Source of the DNA: Enterococcus malodoratus ATCC 43197
GTDB taxonomy: Bacteria > Bacillota > Bacilli > Lactobacillales > Enterococcaceae
Assembly: GCF_000407185.1 (NCBI RefSeq)
Contig: NZ_KE136483.1
Span: 1 to 64,000 of the forward strand
Reading direction: 5' to 3'
Length of the DNA stretch: 64,000 nt
Each line of letters begins with the position of its first letter. The first letter of the stretch is position 1. Below, in pieces: positions 51,695 through 60,411 of this stretch. A program made the translations under genes and the position numbers. Below the pieces are notes generated by a model that saw only the letters and a program-made list of their open reading frames with translations, did not search any database and was not told the DNA's origin.

Positions 51695-52615
51695 ATGTCA
51701 AAAAAAATTGCTTATTTTTTGGTCTATCTATTCATTTTTTTATTTGTCCCTTTTACAGCGGGATCTGAGGCCGCCTCTTTAGAACTTCTTCCACCGATCA
51801 ATCAACAAACAAACTATGATTTAAATGTTGAAGGATTTAAAAAACTGCTTTTTGATCTTTATCAATTTGGAACCGAAACTAGTTATACGATTCAAATTGA
51901 CGGAACGCTTGATCTTAGTCAGACAACTATTGGTACTGATGAAGTCCCATCTGATATTACACTTGAAACGATTACGTTCGGAAGTGTGCCAGCAAAACTG
52001 ACCTTCGAAGGGACTGGTCCTGACACTGAGTTGTATTTGCCAAGTCATTGCTATTTCGGACAAGATATTCGTTTAAGAGAATTGACTTTGCAAGCAGAAA
52101 AAATTTACGGCAATGGGCATCAGCTTTCCTTTGAAGAGATTCAGCATGTCCAAACGACTCAATTGTTTGGCGGCAGCGACCGTGATCTGATAGAGAATCC
52201 TAAACTCATGTTTCAGCAAGTTACTGGCGGAACGTGGGAAATTTATGGCGGAAACGAGTCCGGAACGCTGACAGGAAACCCGATGATACAAATACTTGAT
52301 ATGACAGGAGACATTAATCAACTGTCCGGTGGTTCGCTGGCTGGGAAAATTATTGGAAGTCCTACAACTGAAATCAGAAGTCTTAATGGAACCTTGAGTA
52401 ATTATTATGGCGGCGGAATTGGGGCTGAAGGGAATATCGCCGAAGTAACAGGTGAAGTAAATAATCAATTGACATCCAGTTCAGCTAGTTTTACATTGGG
52501 AAATTTTTTTCGGTGGCGTGGCTCACGGAAAGACTGGACCTATCAATACAACAATCAACGGAACTGGCGGATTTTCGCCAACGGGGATTTTAATCGGTGG
52601 TTCCCAAACAGGTGA
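51695..52615 (+). CDS. WxL-domain surface protein, N-terminal part (frameshifted)
   Basis: A secreted protein fragment of 306 residues with a clear signal peptide (cleaved near AGSEA/AS, about residue 27). From about residue 40 there are beta-strand repeats with many GG and Gly-Asn steps (GGTWEIYGGNESGTLTGNPM), as in right-handed beta-helices. After residue 271 the frame runs into an unrelated tail because of a T7 tract at 52504-52510; with six T the reading would continue as GNFFGGVAHGKTG into the next ORF. The intact protein would have about 1180 residues. AAAGGAG precedes ATG 51695. Confidence 0.85.
   Translation: MSKKIAYFLVYLFIFLFVPFTAGSEAASLELLPPINQQTNYDLNVEGFKKLLFDLYQFGTETSYTIQIDGTLDLSQTTIGTDEVPSDITLETITFGSVPAKLTFEGTGPDTELYLPSHCYFGQDIRLRELTLQAEKIYGNGHQLSFEEIQHVQTTQLFGGSDRDLIENPKLMFQQVTGGTWEIYGGNESGTLTGNPMIQILDMTGDINQLSGGSLAGKIIGSPTTEIRSLNGTLSNYYGGGIGAEGNIAEVTGEVNNQLTSSSASFTLGNFFRWRGSRKDWTYQYNNQRNWRIFANGDFNRWFPNR
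52504..52510 (+). other. T7 tract at the frameshift of the WxL gene
   Basis: Reading GGAAAT then seven T leads to early termination; six T would join the two frames into one protein. It may be a true indel, a phase-variable tract, or an assembly error. Confidence 0.8.
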
Positions 52616-55238
52616 AATCTTTGGAAAAAATCAGGCCATCACAACGGCTATCGATACTAGACAATTTAAAGCAGGCGAAAGGAGTTTTGTCGGCGGAAAT
52701 CAGTACAGTGGTGTGATTCATGGTGGAATCGAAAATCTCATTTATGCTGGAAAAGCCGATCACGGATCTTTCAAGCGGATTGATGGGGGTGCGGGAATGG
52801 ACGTACAGAAAGCGAGCCTGACAAATTCTCCTGATTTGGTTCCGGAGGTCCATTTGACGGATCCGCAAAAACGGACCGCAGAAGAACTCCATTACGATCA
52901 ACTAACACCAGTGGAACGGTTGGCATGGGCAAAAGATCAGACTAGTTTCTTAGTTGAAGGAAATGTCACCACGCGTTTGTTGGGCGGATGCGTCAGTGGC
53001 GGAATGGGTGTTGAAAATAATGTTAGCGGGGCTGGGTATGCTGGGGTAATTGAAAGCAAGATCCACTTGGTTTTAGGTGAAGAAACGCTAGTTTACAGCA
53101 AGCGTTGGGGACAGATTGCTCAAGAAAGAGGAATTGATCCAAACTGCTTACCGAATGAGGACAATCTGGGTTCTAATTATGGATTTAGCGCAGCTGCAGG
53201 TGGCGGGGATAGCCAAAATTTTTGGGAGAATGCTCTTTATATCAAAGGAGAAACAGAAATGAGCATCAACCAGGCATTGTTAAGTTATGCTTACGGCGGC
53301 AGTTTCAGCGGGATGCTTGAAGGAAATTGTCGGTTGCGTCTATCTGGTGGTCAAAGCAGCGGAGTTTGTGGAGCAGGCGGCGGATTTTACCGAATTTATG
53401 GGGATAGTATGCTTGAAGTCACAGGTGGAAAAGTGGAACGATATGCGGTAGCGGGAAGCAATCAGGATCGGCGAATGTTCGGCAATGCCCGGACGGAAAT
53501 CTCTGGCGGCACTTTTCTAGGGCTGCTAGCAGCGTCCTATGGCGTGCGCTCGAATCATATGATTGATGGAAATGTTGAAACTATAGTTAGCGGTGGAACT
53601 TTTACAAAAAGTAATGATGCGACTCAAATAATGGGCGGATTGGCTAAAAATGGAATGATCAGCGGCAATGTTTCGCTGAAAGTAACAGGGGAGCCTAAGC
53701 TTGCTGCGGGAATCGGTATTTCGGCAGCCCGTCCAAGAAATGCCAGCCTATTGAATCGTTTAGGAGGTACAGATAAACAAATTGGTTTCGAATTAACGAC
53801 AAAAGAAATTTTTTCTGAACTTGAGGTATTAGGAGACGGGGGCGAAAACCCTACGTCGCTCTATACACCCAAACTGAATTTAGAAATCAATGCGCCACAG
53901 GGAAGTTTTGCTCTGATTCAAGGAATGATCAAAAATGGCTATACTGGAAAATTGACCCATGACCTGGCGCTAGACATCCAAGCGGCTCAGGGAATCAAAA
54001 AACTTGTCGGCAGTGATCTGACAAGTTTCACGAATCGCCTGATCGCCAACAGCACGGCGAAGATCGCCTTAACGATCGGGGGAGCTCAGAAAGAGATTTC
54101 ATTCGAAACGATTGATAATTTTACACAATTAACTATCGGAAACAAGGTATCAGCAAAATCAATTTTGAACGGCAACGGAGCAGCTGAGGATAATTTTGCG
54201 CAAGAGTATCATCGGTTCGGCGATCTTTCTTTAGAAGAAGGAGCATCTCTGACTGTTGAAAAATTAAAAACTGGCAGTCTTACAGCCGCTAAAAAAACAG
54301 AACTGCATTCGCCAGCTGACGCCGAGAATATTTTTTTGCGAGATTTATTGTCAGAGGAAAAACTAAATTGGCATTTGTTAAGGCTAAAAGAGCAAGAAAT
54401 AGTTGAAGGAAACTATTTTGCTGAGCAAAAAGGTTATTCCGTCCTGACACTCGTTGGAGCTGAAAGCACATTGTCGCCGGAAAATTTTATCGGCTATGAC
54501 GAGACGGGACATGTTTATACGGGGGACATGAATGCCAGTATCGGATTGGCAGTTGCCGCGACAATTATTGACTATCAAGTAGAAAGTTCGTTAGGCGAAA
54601 TTACTCATGATCTGTCTTTGCGGCCGAATAATCATCCTTTGCCGTTGAAGGTTTGGGGGATTGCTGATCGTAAAAAGGGAAAGTTGATTATTCCTGCTGA
54701 GAATAAAATCACTCCGATCCTAAGATTTATTGAGACCGATCAGTTTTCTTTTAAAGAAGCCCAGTTGACTGTGAGTAACGGCGAGAAGAATGCATTAAAA
54801 GAAAATACTTGGCAACCAACAGACCATTATCATTATCAGATCCAAGCTGATTTTCAAAAGGCAGAAGGCAGTTTAAAGCTGCTTTCTGTGCCTGAGCAAT
54901 TTGACTTTGGTCAGCAGCCAATAGGAAAAAGAAGTTCCTTCTTTCCTAGAGTATCTGGCGAACTGATCGTAGAAGATCAGCGACCTGAGAGCGCTCCGTG
55001 GCAATTGACCCTTCAAGCCGAATCTTCAGAGATCGGAGAATTGTACTTTCAAGAGGATGGGAAAATCGTTTCATTGGAGGAGGCAGTTCCATTATTTATG
55101 CAAAAAGGGTCATTGCAAACAAACTTCGATGACTGGGATGAAACAAAAGGAATCTTCTTGTCTGTTCCAAAAGAAAAACAGAAGCGTGGTGAACATACGC
55201 TGACCTTTCATTGGACGTTGAGTACTAAAGTCGAATAA
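52518..55238 (+). CDS. WxL-domain surface protein, C-terminal part (frameshifted)
   Basis: The remaining 906 codons of the same protein. The GTG at 52518 has no ribosome binding site, so this part is made only if the T7 shift is corrected. It continues the Gly-rich beta-helix repeats (GGxxSGxxxGN type, to about residue 400), then an alpha/beta region. The end carries the WxL domain: FDFGQQPIG, VEDQRPESAPWQLTL and finally LTFHWTLS, with the two W-x-L motifs, which binds such proteins to peptidoglycan in enterococci and lactobacilli. WxL genes are usually clustered; this one stands alone. It probably acts in surface binding. Confidence 0.85.
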   Translation: MAHGKTGPINTTINGTGGFSPTGILIGGSQTGEIFGKNQAITTAIDTRQFKAGERSFVGGNQYSGVIHGGIENLIYAGKADHGSFKRIDGGAGMDVQKASLTNSPDLVPEVHLTDPQKRTAEELHYDQLTPVERLAWAKDQTSFLVEGNVTTRLLGGCVSGGMGVENNVSGAGYAGVIESKIHLVLGEETLVYSKRWGQIAQERGIDPNCLPNEDNLGSNYGFSAAAGGGDSQNFWENALYIKGETEMSINQALLSYAYGGSFSGMLEGNCRLRLSGGQSSGVCGAGGGFYRIYGDSMLEVTGGKVERYAVAGSNQDRRMFGNARTEISGGTFLGLLAASYGVRSNHMIDGNVETIVSGGTFTKSNDATQIMGGLAKNGMISGNVSLKVTGEPKLAAGIGISAARPRNASLLNRLGGTDKQIGFELTTKEIFSELEVLGDGGENPTSLYTPKLNLEINAPQGSFALIQGMIKNGYTGKLTHDLALDIQAAQGIKKLVGSDLTSFTNRLIANSTAKIALTIGGAQKEISFETIDNFTQLTIGNKVSAKSILNGNGAAEDNFAQEYHRFGDLSLEEGASLTVEKLKTGSLTAAKKTELHSPADAENIFLRDLLSEEKLNWHLLRLKEQEIVEGNYFAEQKGYSVLTLVGAESTLSPENFIGYDETGHVYTGDMNASIGLAVAATIIDYQVESSLGEITHDLSLRPNNHPLPLKVWGIADRKKGKLIIPAENKITPILRFIETDQFSFKEAQLTVSNGEKNALKENTWQPTDHYHYQIQADFQKAEGSLKLLSVPEQFDFGQQPIGKRSSFFPRVSGELIVEDQRPESAPWQLTLQAESSEIGELYFQEDGKIVSLEEAVPLFMQKGSLQTNFDDWDETKGIFLSVPKEKQKRGEHTLTFHWTLSTKVE

Positions 55239-55243
55239 TTTTG

Positions 55244-55272
55244 TTGAAAAAGAAACAAAAATACCCTAGAAT
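55244..55272 (+). promoter_or_regulatory. marR promoter
   Basis: TTGAAA (55244-55249) and TAGAAT (55267-55272) are 17 bp apart. The spacer contains GAAACAAAAATA, similar to the half-site before the exporter promoter at 55893, so the regulator may also control itself. Confidence 0.65.
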
Positions 55273-55367
55273 GGTCTTGCGCTCGTTGGAGTGTTTGGTT
55301 ACTCATGGTTCATAAAATTCTTTAGAATAGGGCCATACAAGGTGGAAAATACCTGAGGAGGGAACGC

Positions 55368-55835
55368 ATGAACAAAAAAGAAGAAGTTCTTGAAGGCTTT
55401 GCCGAAGTGTTTAATAAGCGAGCTTGGTTGGACAAAGTCAAGATGGAGAAGGCTTTAGCGGGATATGCGGCTTCAGAAGTTCACTGCATCGAGTTTATCG
55501 GCAAACACAAAGATCCAAATGTTACGAAAATGGCTGAATCAATGTATATGACGCGGGGAGCCATCAGTAAGTTGACAAAAAAAATGCTGAAGAAGCAGTA
55601 TATCGAGAGTTATCAAAAAGCGGATAATAAGAAAGAAATTTATTTCAAACTGACCGCCGAAGGAAAAAAAGTTTTTGAAATTCACGAACAGCTGCACAAA
55701 GAGTTTGAAAATCGTGACCAAGCCGTTTTTGAACCGATCAAGAACGAACAATACGACGCCTTTCTAAACTTTCTTGAACGTTATAACCAGCATCTAGATC
55801 AAGAAATCAAAAAACAAAATCTGACAATCAAATAA
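55368..55835 (+). CDS. MarR-family transcriptional regulator
   Basis: A 155-residue winged-helix repressor. The recognition region is seen in MAESMYMTRGAISKLTKKML near residue 55, and the wing in SYQKADNKKEIYFKLTAEGK near 86. It precedes a DHA2 drug exporter (56224) and probably represses it; a perfect palindrome GTTTCCTAGGAAAC sits over the exporter promoter. AGGAGGG precedes ATG 55368, and a terminator (55841-55869) separates the two genes. Confidence 0.9.
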   Translation: MNKKEEVLEGFAEVFNKRAWLDKVKMEKALAGYAASEVHCIEFIGKHKDPNVTKMAESMYMTRGAISKLTKKMLKKQYIESYQKADNKKEIYFKLTAEGKKVFEIHEQLHKEFENRDQAVFEPIKNEQYDAFLNFLERYNQHLDQEIKKQNLTIK

Positions 55836-55840
55836 GGATG

Positions 55841-55869
55841 AAAGCAGTCTCAAAAAGAGGCTGCTTTTT
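55841..55869 (+). terminator. marR terminator
   Basis: AAAGCAGTCTC pairs with GAGGCTGCTTT (one G-U), followed by further T. Confidence 0.88.
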
Positions 55870-55885
55870 ACTTAATCAGTTTTTG

Positions 55886-55926
55886 TTGACACGGAAACAA
55901 AATAGTTATATTGTTTCCTAGGAAAC
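55886..55926 (+). promoter_or_regulatory. Promoter and palindromic operator upstream of the exporter
   Basis: TTGACA (55886-55891) is followed by a TATATT/TATTGT -10 region. GGAAACAA (55893-55900) and TTGTTTCC (55911-55918) form one inverted repeat, and GTTTCCTAGGAAAC (55913-55926) a second perfect one over the -10. This fits a MarR-type operator; the binding protein is inferred. Confidence 0.65.
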
Positions 55927-55990
55927 TAAAAAACGAGTTGTTCTTCGACTGCAGCGAAAACGATTCTAGAAATGAAATAGTTTTAAAACA

Positions 55991-56219
55991 CCGTATGGAA
56001 TAATATACGGCTCGAGAATCCATATTTTCCCCTTAGGAAAATAAATCCTTAATACCGAGAAAGGATGCCAGTTCCACTTTTCGCAGAATAATTCAAACGA
56101 AGACCGCTCGATTTTAGTAAGAGAAAATAGATTTCAACTTGTTTAGTGGAATGGTATACGGCTCGAGAATCTATATTTTCCTCTTAGGAAAATAAATCCT
56201 TAATACCGAGAAAGGAGTT
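55991..56219 (+). repeat. Paired-box/hairpin repeat, two hairpin copies (locus C)
   Basis: The hairpin TATTTTCC/GGAAAATA occurs at 56023-56043 and again at 56174-56194, 151 bp apart, each followed by AAATCCTTAATACCGAGAAAGGA. Between them TTCCACT (56072-56078) is complementary to AGTGGAA (56145-56151), followed by TGGTATACGGCTCGAG. The first copy begins with the inverted pair CCGTAT/ATACGG. The last copy ends in AAAGGAG, the ribosome binding site of the exporter gene at 56224. Confidence 0.8.
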
Positions 56220-56223
56220 CTTC

Positions 56224-57642
56224 ATGACTCAAACATCTAATACATCTAATAAACTACCTAAAGAGGTTCTATCGGCAGCTTGGGCGATCGCCCTTGGCGC
56301 CATCGCACCAATGCTCGACTCTACGATGGTGAATATCGCCATCGATCAATTAACCAAAAACTTTCATACGACACTATCCATCATTCAATGGGCGATTACG
56401 GGTTACGTGTTAGCGTTAGCAATCGCTGTACCGATTGCTGGCTGGTTGATGAACCGCTTCGACGGCAAGAAAATCTTCATCGGGGCTGTGATTCTTTTCG
56501 GGGTCACCTCTGTTCTTGCCGGAATCAGTTGGAATGTCACTAGCTTCATTGTCTTTCGTTTACTTCAAGGCTTTACAGCGGGGATCATCACACCATTGAT
56601 GTCTACTCTGTTAGTTAAAACTGCAGGACCAGAAAATATTGGCCGAGTAATGGCGATCGTCAGTACGCCCATGATCTTTGGCCCAATCCTTGGTCCGGTT
56701 CTTGGCGGATTTATCATTCAAGCTGCCTCTTGGCGCTGGATTTTCTTCATCAATGTCTTTATTATTTTGATCGCGGCGCCTTTGATGATGCGGACATTGC
56801 CGAACTTTGAACCATTTAACCGCAAGAGTAAATTGGATATCTTTGGTATTCTCGATTTATCTGCAATGAGTGCGGCTCTGATTTATGGCATCACTAAAGC
56901 GGCGGATCACGCGACCTTTAAGAATAGTGAATCATTAATTTGGACAGGACTTGGTCTATTATTTCTGATTGTCTATATTGTCTATGATTATCGCAAGCAG
57001 CATGTCACCGTTTTACCGCTGACGATCTTTTCCCATCGGAGTTTTAAGGCATCCAGCGTGGGATTATTCTTTGCCAATATCGCGATTATGGGACCAATGC
57101 TGATTTTGCCGCTGTTCTTCCAAAACTTCCGTCATTTTTCCGCAATGGAGGCAGCGATTGCGCTGATTCCTCAAGGTCTTGGCATGCTGGTGACGCGACC
57201 GTTGATCGGTAAGCTGATTGATAAGCTAGGAGCCAAATATGTCGTGATCGTCAGTTTGATAATCTCCTTGATTGGGACTATTCCTTTGGTTTTTGTCACA
57301 GACAAAACCAGCATGGTTTGGATCGCGTTGGTTTTGTTCATTCGCGGGACAAGCTTTGGCGGTATCAACCTGCCGTTAACCAGCGATGCCTACACCGGAC
57401 TCGCGGATGAAGAATTGCCGGATGCAGGTGTTGGAATCAACATTATCGAGAATCTCGGCTCCAGCTTTGGCTCGGCAATAATCGCTACGGTCGTTGCGAC
57501 TGTCTTGCAAGGAGTGCAGCCAACGATTACTCACGAGTTATCCGCCTATCATGCGGGCTTTCTGTTCTCTGTCATCGCACTAGCCTTGATCTTCATTCCA
57601 AGTATCTTTCTAACGAATAAAACGAAAAGCACAGTCGAATAA
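56224..57642 (+). CDS. DHA2-family MFS drug exporter
   Basis: A proton-driven multidrug exporter of the EmrB/LmrB type with 472 residues and about 14 membrane segments. AWAIALGAIAPMLDSTMVNIA at the start holds the family's Asp in segment 1; WLMNRFDGKK near residue 76 and GPILGPVLGG near 155 are the MFS A and C motifs. A MarR-type gene and operator upstream suggest control by the exported compound. Its ribosome binding site is the end of repeat locus C. The stop codon lies in the loop of the terminator at 57628-57664. Confidence 0.9.
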   Translation: MTQTSNTSNKLPKEVLSAAWAIALGAIAPMLDSTMVNIAIDQLTKNFHTTLSIIQWAITGYVLALAIAVPIAGWLMNRFDGKKIFIGAVILFGVTSVLAGISWNVTSFIVFRLLQGFTAGIITPLMSTLLVKTAGPENIGRVMAIVSTPMIFGPILGPVLGGFIIQAASWRWIFFINVFIILIAAPLMMRTLPNFEPFNRKSKLDIFGILDLSAMSAALIYGITKAADHATFKNSESLIWTGLGLLFLIVYIVYDYRKQHVTVLPLTIFSHRSFKASSVGLFFANIAIMGPMLILPLFFQNFRHFSAMEAAIALIPQGLGMLVTRPLIGKLIDKLGAKYVVIVSLIISLIGTIPLVFVTDKTSMVWIALVLFIRGTSFGGINLPLTSDAYTGLADEELPDAGVGINIIENLGSSFGSAIIATVVATVLQGVQPTITHELSAYHAGFLFSVIALALIFIPSIFLTNKTKSTVE

Positions 57643-57664
57643 TTTCGACTGTGCTTATTTTTTC
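57628..57664. terminator. Terminator overlapping the exporter stop codon
   Basis: AGCACAGTCGAA pairs perfectly with TTCGACTGTGCT around TAAT, followed by a T-rich tract. Confidence 0.88.
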
Positions 57665-58932
57665 TTTTTCCACTCTTCGATTCGTTGATATTGTTGTCCG
57701 AGTGCCTGCTCATATTTACCAGTTGTTTTTGGTTCATAATAATGCGCATCTTTGATTTTGTCAGGTAAGTATTGTTGATCGACCCAAGCATTTTCAAAGC
57801 TGTGTGGATATTGATAGCCGATACCTCGGTTCAAATCTTTGGCTCCTTTGTAGTGGCTGTCCCGCAAGTGATCTGGAACTTCGCCAGCATTTCCTGCCCG
57901 AATATCTGTGATTGCTGCGTCTAAGGCTACGTAGGCCGAGTTAGATTTAGGCGACAAACAGAGATCTACAACGGCATCTGCTAAAGGAATGCGCGCTTCG
58001 GGAAAGCCAAGTTTTTCTGCGGCTTGGACAGCTTGAACAGTTCGGGCAGCGGCTGCCGGATTGGCAAGGCCGATATCTTCATAGCCCATTACCATTAAAC
58101 GGCGGCAAATAATCGGCAGATCCCCCGCTTCGACTAGTCTACCCAAGTAATGCAGTGCGGCATTCACGTCGCTGCCGCGGACGGATTTTTGAAAAGCTGA
58201 GATCACATCGTAATGGGCATCGCCGTCTTTGTCATGAGTCAAGGCTTTGCGTTGCACGCATTCTTCGATGATTGAAAGAGTCAAGTGAATCTTTCCGTCC
58301 TCATTTTTTGGTGTGGACTTGGAAGCCAGCTCCAAACCGTTCAACGAACTCCGCAAATCACCATTGGTGGCACGGGCCAAGTGTCTCAACGCTTCTTCAT
58401 CCAATTCAACCGGGTAGTCCCCTAAACCGCGTTCTTTATCTTCCAAGGCAGATTTGACCGCGGTGATAATGTCCTCTTCATCCAGCGGTTTCACTTCAAA
58501 AATCTGTGTCCGGCTGCGAATAGCGGGATTGATCGTGATATATGGATTTTCCGTGGTCGCGCCAATCATAATGATGCGTCCGCTCTCTAAATGCGGAAGC
58601 AGAAAATCTTGTTTGGTCTTATCTAAGCGATGGACTTCATCAAGTAATAGAATGACCGTGCCGCTCATCTTGGCTTCTTCGGCGACGATCTGTAAATCCT
58701 TTTTTGTATCTGTGGCGGCATTCAACATGCGAAAAGCATAATTCGTTGAACCCGCGATAGCACTGGCAATACTAGTTTTCCCGGTACCAGGCGGTCCATA
58801 CAAAATCATGGAAGAAAGCATCCTAGCTTCCACCATGCGGCGAATAATCTTTCCAGTACCGACCAGATGCTGTTGTCCGACAACTTCATCTAGGTTGCGA
58901 GGACGCATGCGATAAGCTAGTGGCTGCTGCAT
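57655..58932 (-). CDS. rarA: Replication-associated recombination protein RarA (MgsA)
   Basis: A 425-residue AAA ATPase of the clamp-loader type that acts at stalled replication forks. Walker A is GPPGTGKTS near residue 46, Walker B LLLDEVHR near 96, then the sensor GATTENP near 122, with the C-terminal tetramer domain from about 250. ATG 58932 has GGAGG 7 nt upstream. It stands alone on the minus strand with an extended -10 (TGCTATAAT). Confidence 0.95.
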   Translation of the reverse strand: MQQPLAYRMRPRNLDEVVGQQHLVGTGKIIRRMVEARMLSSMILYGPPGTGKTSIASAIAGSTNYAFRMLNAATDTKKDLQIVAEEAKMSGTVILLLDEVHRLDKTKQDFLLPHLESGRIIMIGATTENPYITINPAIRSRTQIFEVKPLDEEDIITAVKSALEDKERGLGDYPVELDEEALRHLARATNGDLRSSLNGLELASKSTPKNEDGKIHLTLSIIEECVQRKALTHDKDGDAHYDVISAFQKSVRGSDVNAALHYLGRLVEAGDLPIICRRLMVMGYEDIGLANPAAAARTVQAVQAAEKLGFPEARIPLADAVVDLCLSPKSNSAYVALDAAITDIRAGNAGEVPDHLRDSHYKGAKDLNRGIGYQYPHSFENAWVDQQYLPDKIKDAHYYEPKTTGKYEQALGQQYQRIEEWKKKK

Positions 58933-58971
58933 AAGAAACCTCCTTGATTAACAATCAGAATATATGTTCTC

Positions 58972-58977
58972 ATTATA
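58972..58977 (-). promoter_or_regulatory. rarA promoter -10
   Basis: On the minus strand TGCTATAAT lies 40-50 bp upstream of the start. No good -35 is seen. Confidence 0.55.
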
Positions 58978-59202
58978 GCATTTTTACATCTATTTTGCTT
59001 TAACCGCGCAACTTTTTGCTGGTTCTGAAAATCTAGCTGGCATTTGTTAGAAAGGAGAAGACGTGGCAGGGTGATTAATAACGGCGGCAAAATAATTAAA
59101 CGAAGGACTTGCGAGCCAGTCAAACATTCGGGATTACTGAGTTTTGGTTGCTGGGCGTAGCATGCGGCAGGATTATTGTGTATCATGGAGAAGGTGAGAA
59201 AA

Positions 59203-59829
59203 ATGGAGCAAGTAATCAATTATTTTAATACGGAAACAACCGAGAATATCGCAAAATATTTGCTGGGTATGTATTTGGAACACGAAACGCCTGAAGGAAG
59301 ATTAGGCGGTTATATTGTTGATTGTGAAGCCTACTTGGGTCCCGACGATGAAGCGGCGCACAGCTACGGTATGCGCAAGACTCCGCGTGTCCGAGCGATG
59401 TACGAAAAACCTGGGACGATCTATCTATATACGATGCATACGCATTTGATTTTAAATATGATCACACAACCAGAAGGTCTGCCCCAAGGTGTGATGATTC
59501 GCGGATTCGAGCCGGTGGAAGGGGTCGACCAAATGATTGCTAATCGTCATGGCAGAACAGGCGCGGCGATTTCAGATGGACCGGGAAAATTGGTCGAGGC
59601 ATTAGGTATTGAGCGTGAATTATATGGGGAATCGATTTTTTCGAGTTCATTGCATCTGGTCCCTGAAAAACGTCGAATACCAAAAACAATCGAGGAACTT
59701 CCGCGTATCGGAATTCCTAATAAAGGAGTTTGGACGGAACGCCCTTTACGGGTTGTCGTTCGGGGAAATCCTTACATAACGAATCAACGAAAGTCTTTAA
59801 TAGAAGAAAACAATGGATGGGAGAAATAA
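59203..59829 (+). CDS. DNA-3-methyladenine glycosylase (AAG/MPG family)
   Basis: Removes alkylated purines and hypoxanthine from DNA, starting base-excision repair. It has 208 residues in the AAG fold. The catalytic Glu is in VDCEAYLGPDDEAAHSYG near residue 40, and the residues MYEKPGTIYLY near 65 line the binding pocket. Upstream starts at 59176 and 59185 are in frame; AAGGTG spaced 6 nt from ATG 59203 favours that one. Two bases later a DUF3013 gene begins, so the pair is cotranscribed. Confidence 0.9.
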   Translation: MEQVINYFNTETTENIAKYLLGMYLEHETPEGRLGGYIVDCEAYLGPDDEAAHSYGMRKTPRVRAMYEKPGTIYLYTMHTHLILNMITQPEGLPQGVMIRGFEPVEGVDQMIANRHGRTGAAISDGPGKLVEALGIERELYGESIFSSSLHLVPEKRRIPKTIEELPRIGIPNKGVWTERPLRVVVRGNPYITNQRKSLIEENNGWEK

Positions 59830-59831
59830 TA

Positions 59832-60308
59832 ATGGCAAAAGAAACCATGATTACTTATTTGGACAGTTACTTAAACAAGAAAATTCCCGATTATGAATTA
59901 GCGTTGGATTGGGACACGCGTAACCGCAGTTTTGAGATCGCTTTTCGTATTTACGGGGAGAACAAAGGACAAATTGAAATCGATGATGTGGATGGTGTAG
60001 CGACCGAAGAAGAAATCATTGAATTTGAAGACGGGATTTTGTTAGTTGATCCTGAAAAATCAGTTTATGACCCAGAAGACTTTTTGGCAGTCATTCCTTA
60101 TGAAGGAAAAAAGGGCATGAAGAAAAATGAATTGATCGCTGTCGTTGATTACTTGAAAGATGTGATCGAAGAGGGTCAAAGCGACTTGTTAGATTTCTTA
60201 GCAGACGATAGTGAAGACGCTATTTTTGAAATGAAATGGGACGATGCAGTTTTCAAGGCGACCATCAAGCCAACAGATAGTAGCTATCTGCCGTATCCAA
60301 GTTATTAA
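59832..60308 (+). CDS. DUF3013-family protein
   Basis: A 158-residue acidic cytosolic protein matching DUF3013, found next to prmA in many Lactobacillales. No catalytic motif is visible and the function is unknown. The frame is open from 59730, inside the glycosylase gene, but GGAG (59819-59822), 9 nt before ATG 59832, fixes the start. It follows the glycosylase stop after 2 bp. Confidence 0.85.
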   Translation: MAKETMITYLDSYLNKKIPDYELALDWDTRNRSFEIAFRIYGENKGQIEIDDVDGVATEEEIIEFEDGILLVDPEKSVYDPEDFLAVIPYEGKKGMKKNELIAVVDYLKDVIEEGQSDLLDFLADDSEDAIFEMKWDDAVFKATIKPTDSSYLPYPSY

Positions 60309-60411
60309 ATGAGTCGGATAAGGATAAATAGAATGAATGATAGACGCGGTGAAGGTCATAATTTTTTTTGAAAAGTGAAATCATGGCTAGGAACTAGGAG
60401 GGGCGAAAAAT

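Noticed and set aside
52500-52510. Programmed -1 frameshift at A-AAT-TTT in the WxL gene
   Set aside because: The heptamer fits a -1 slippery site, but the two frames need a +1 (or -2) change, so -1 shifting would not join them.
59071-59160. A 29-codon GTG ORF before the DNA glycosylase gene
   Set aside because: The spacing from the GGAG (about 15 nt) is poor and the peptide has no recognisable features; too weak to call.
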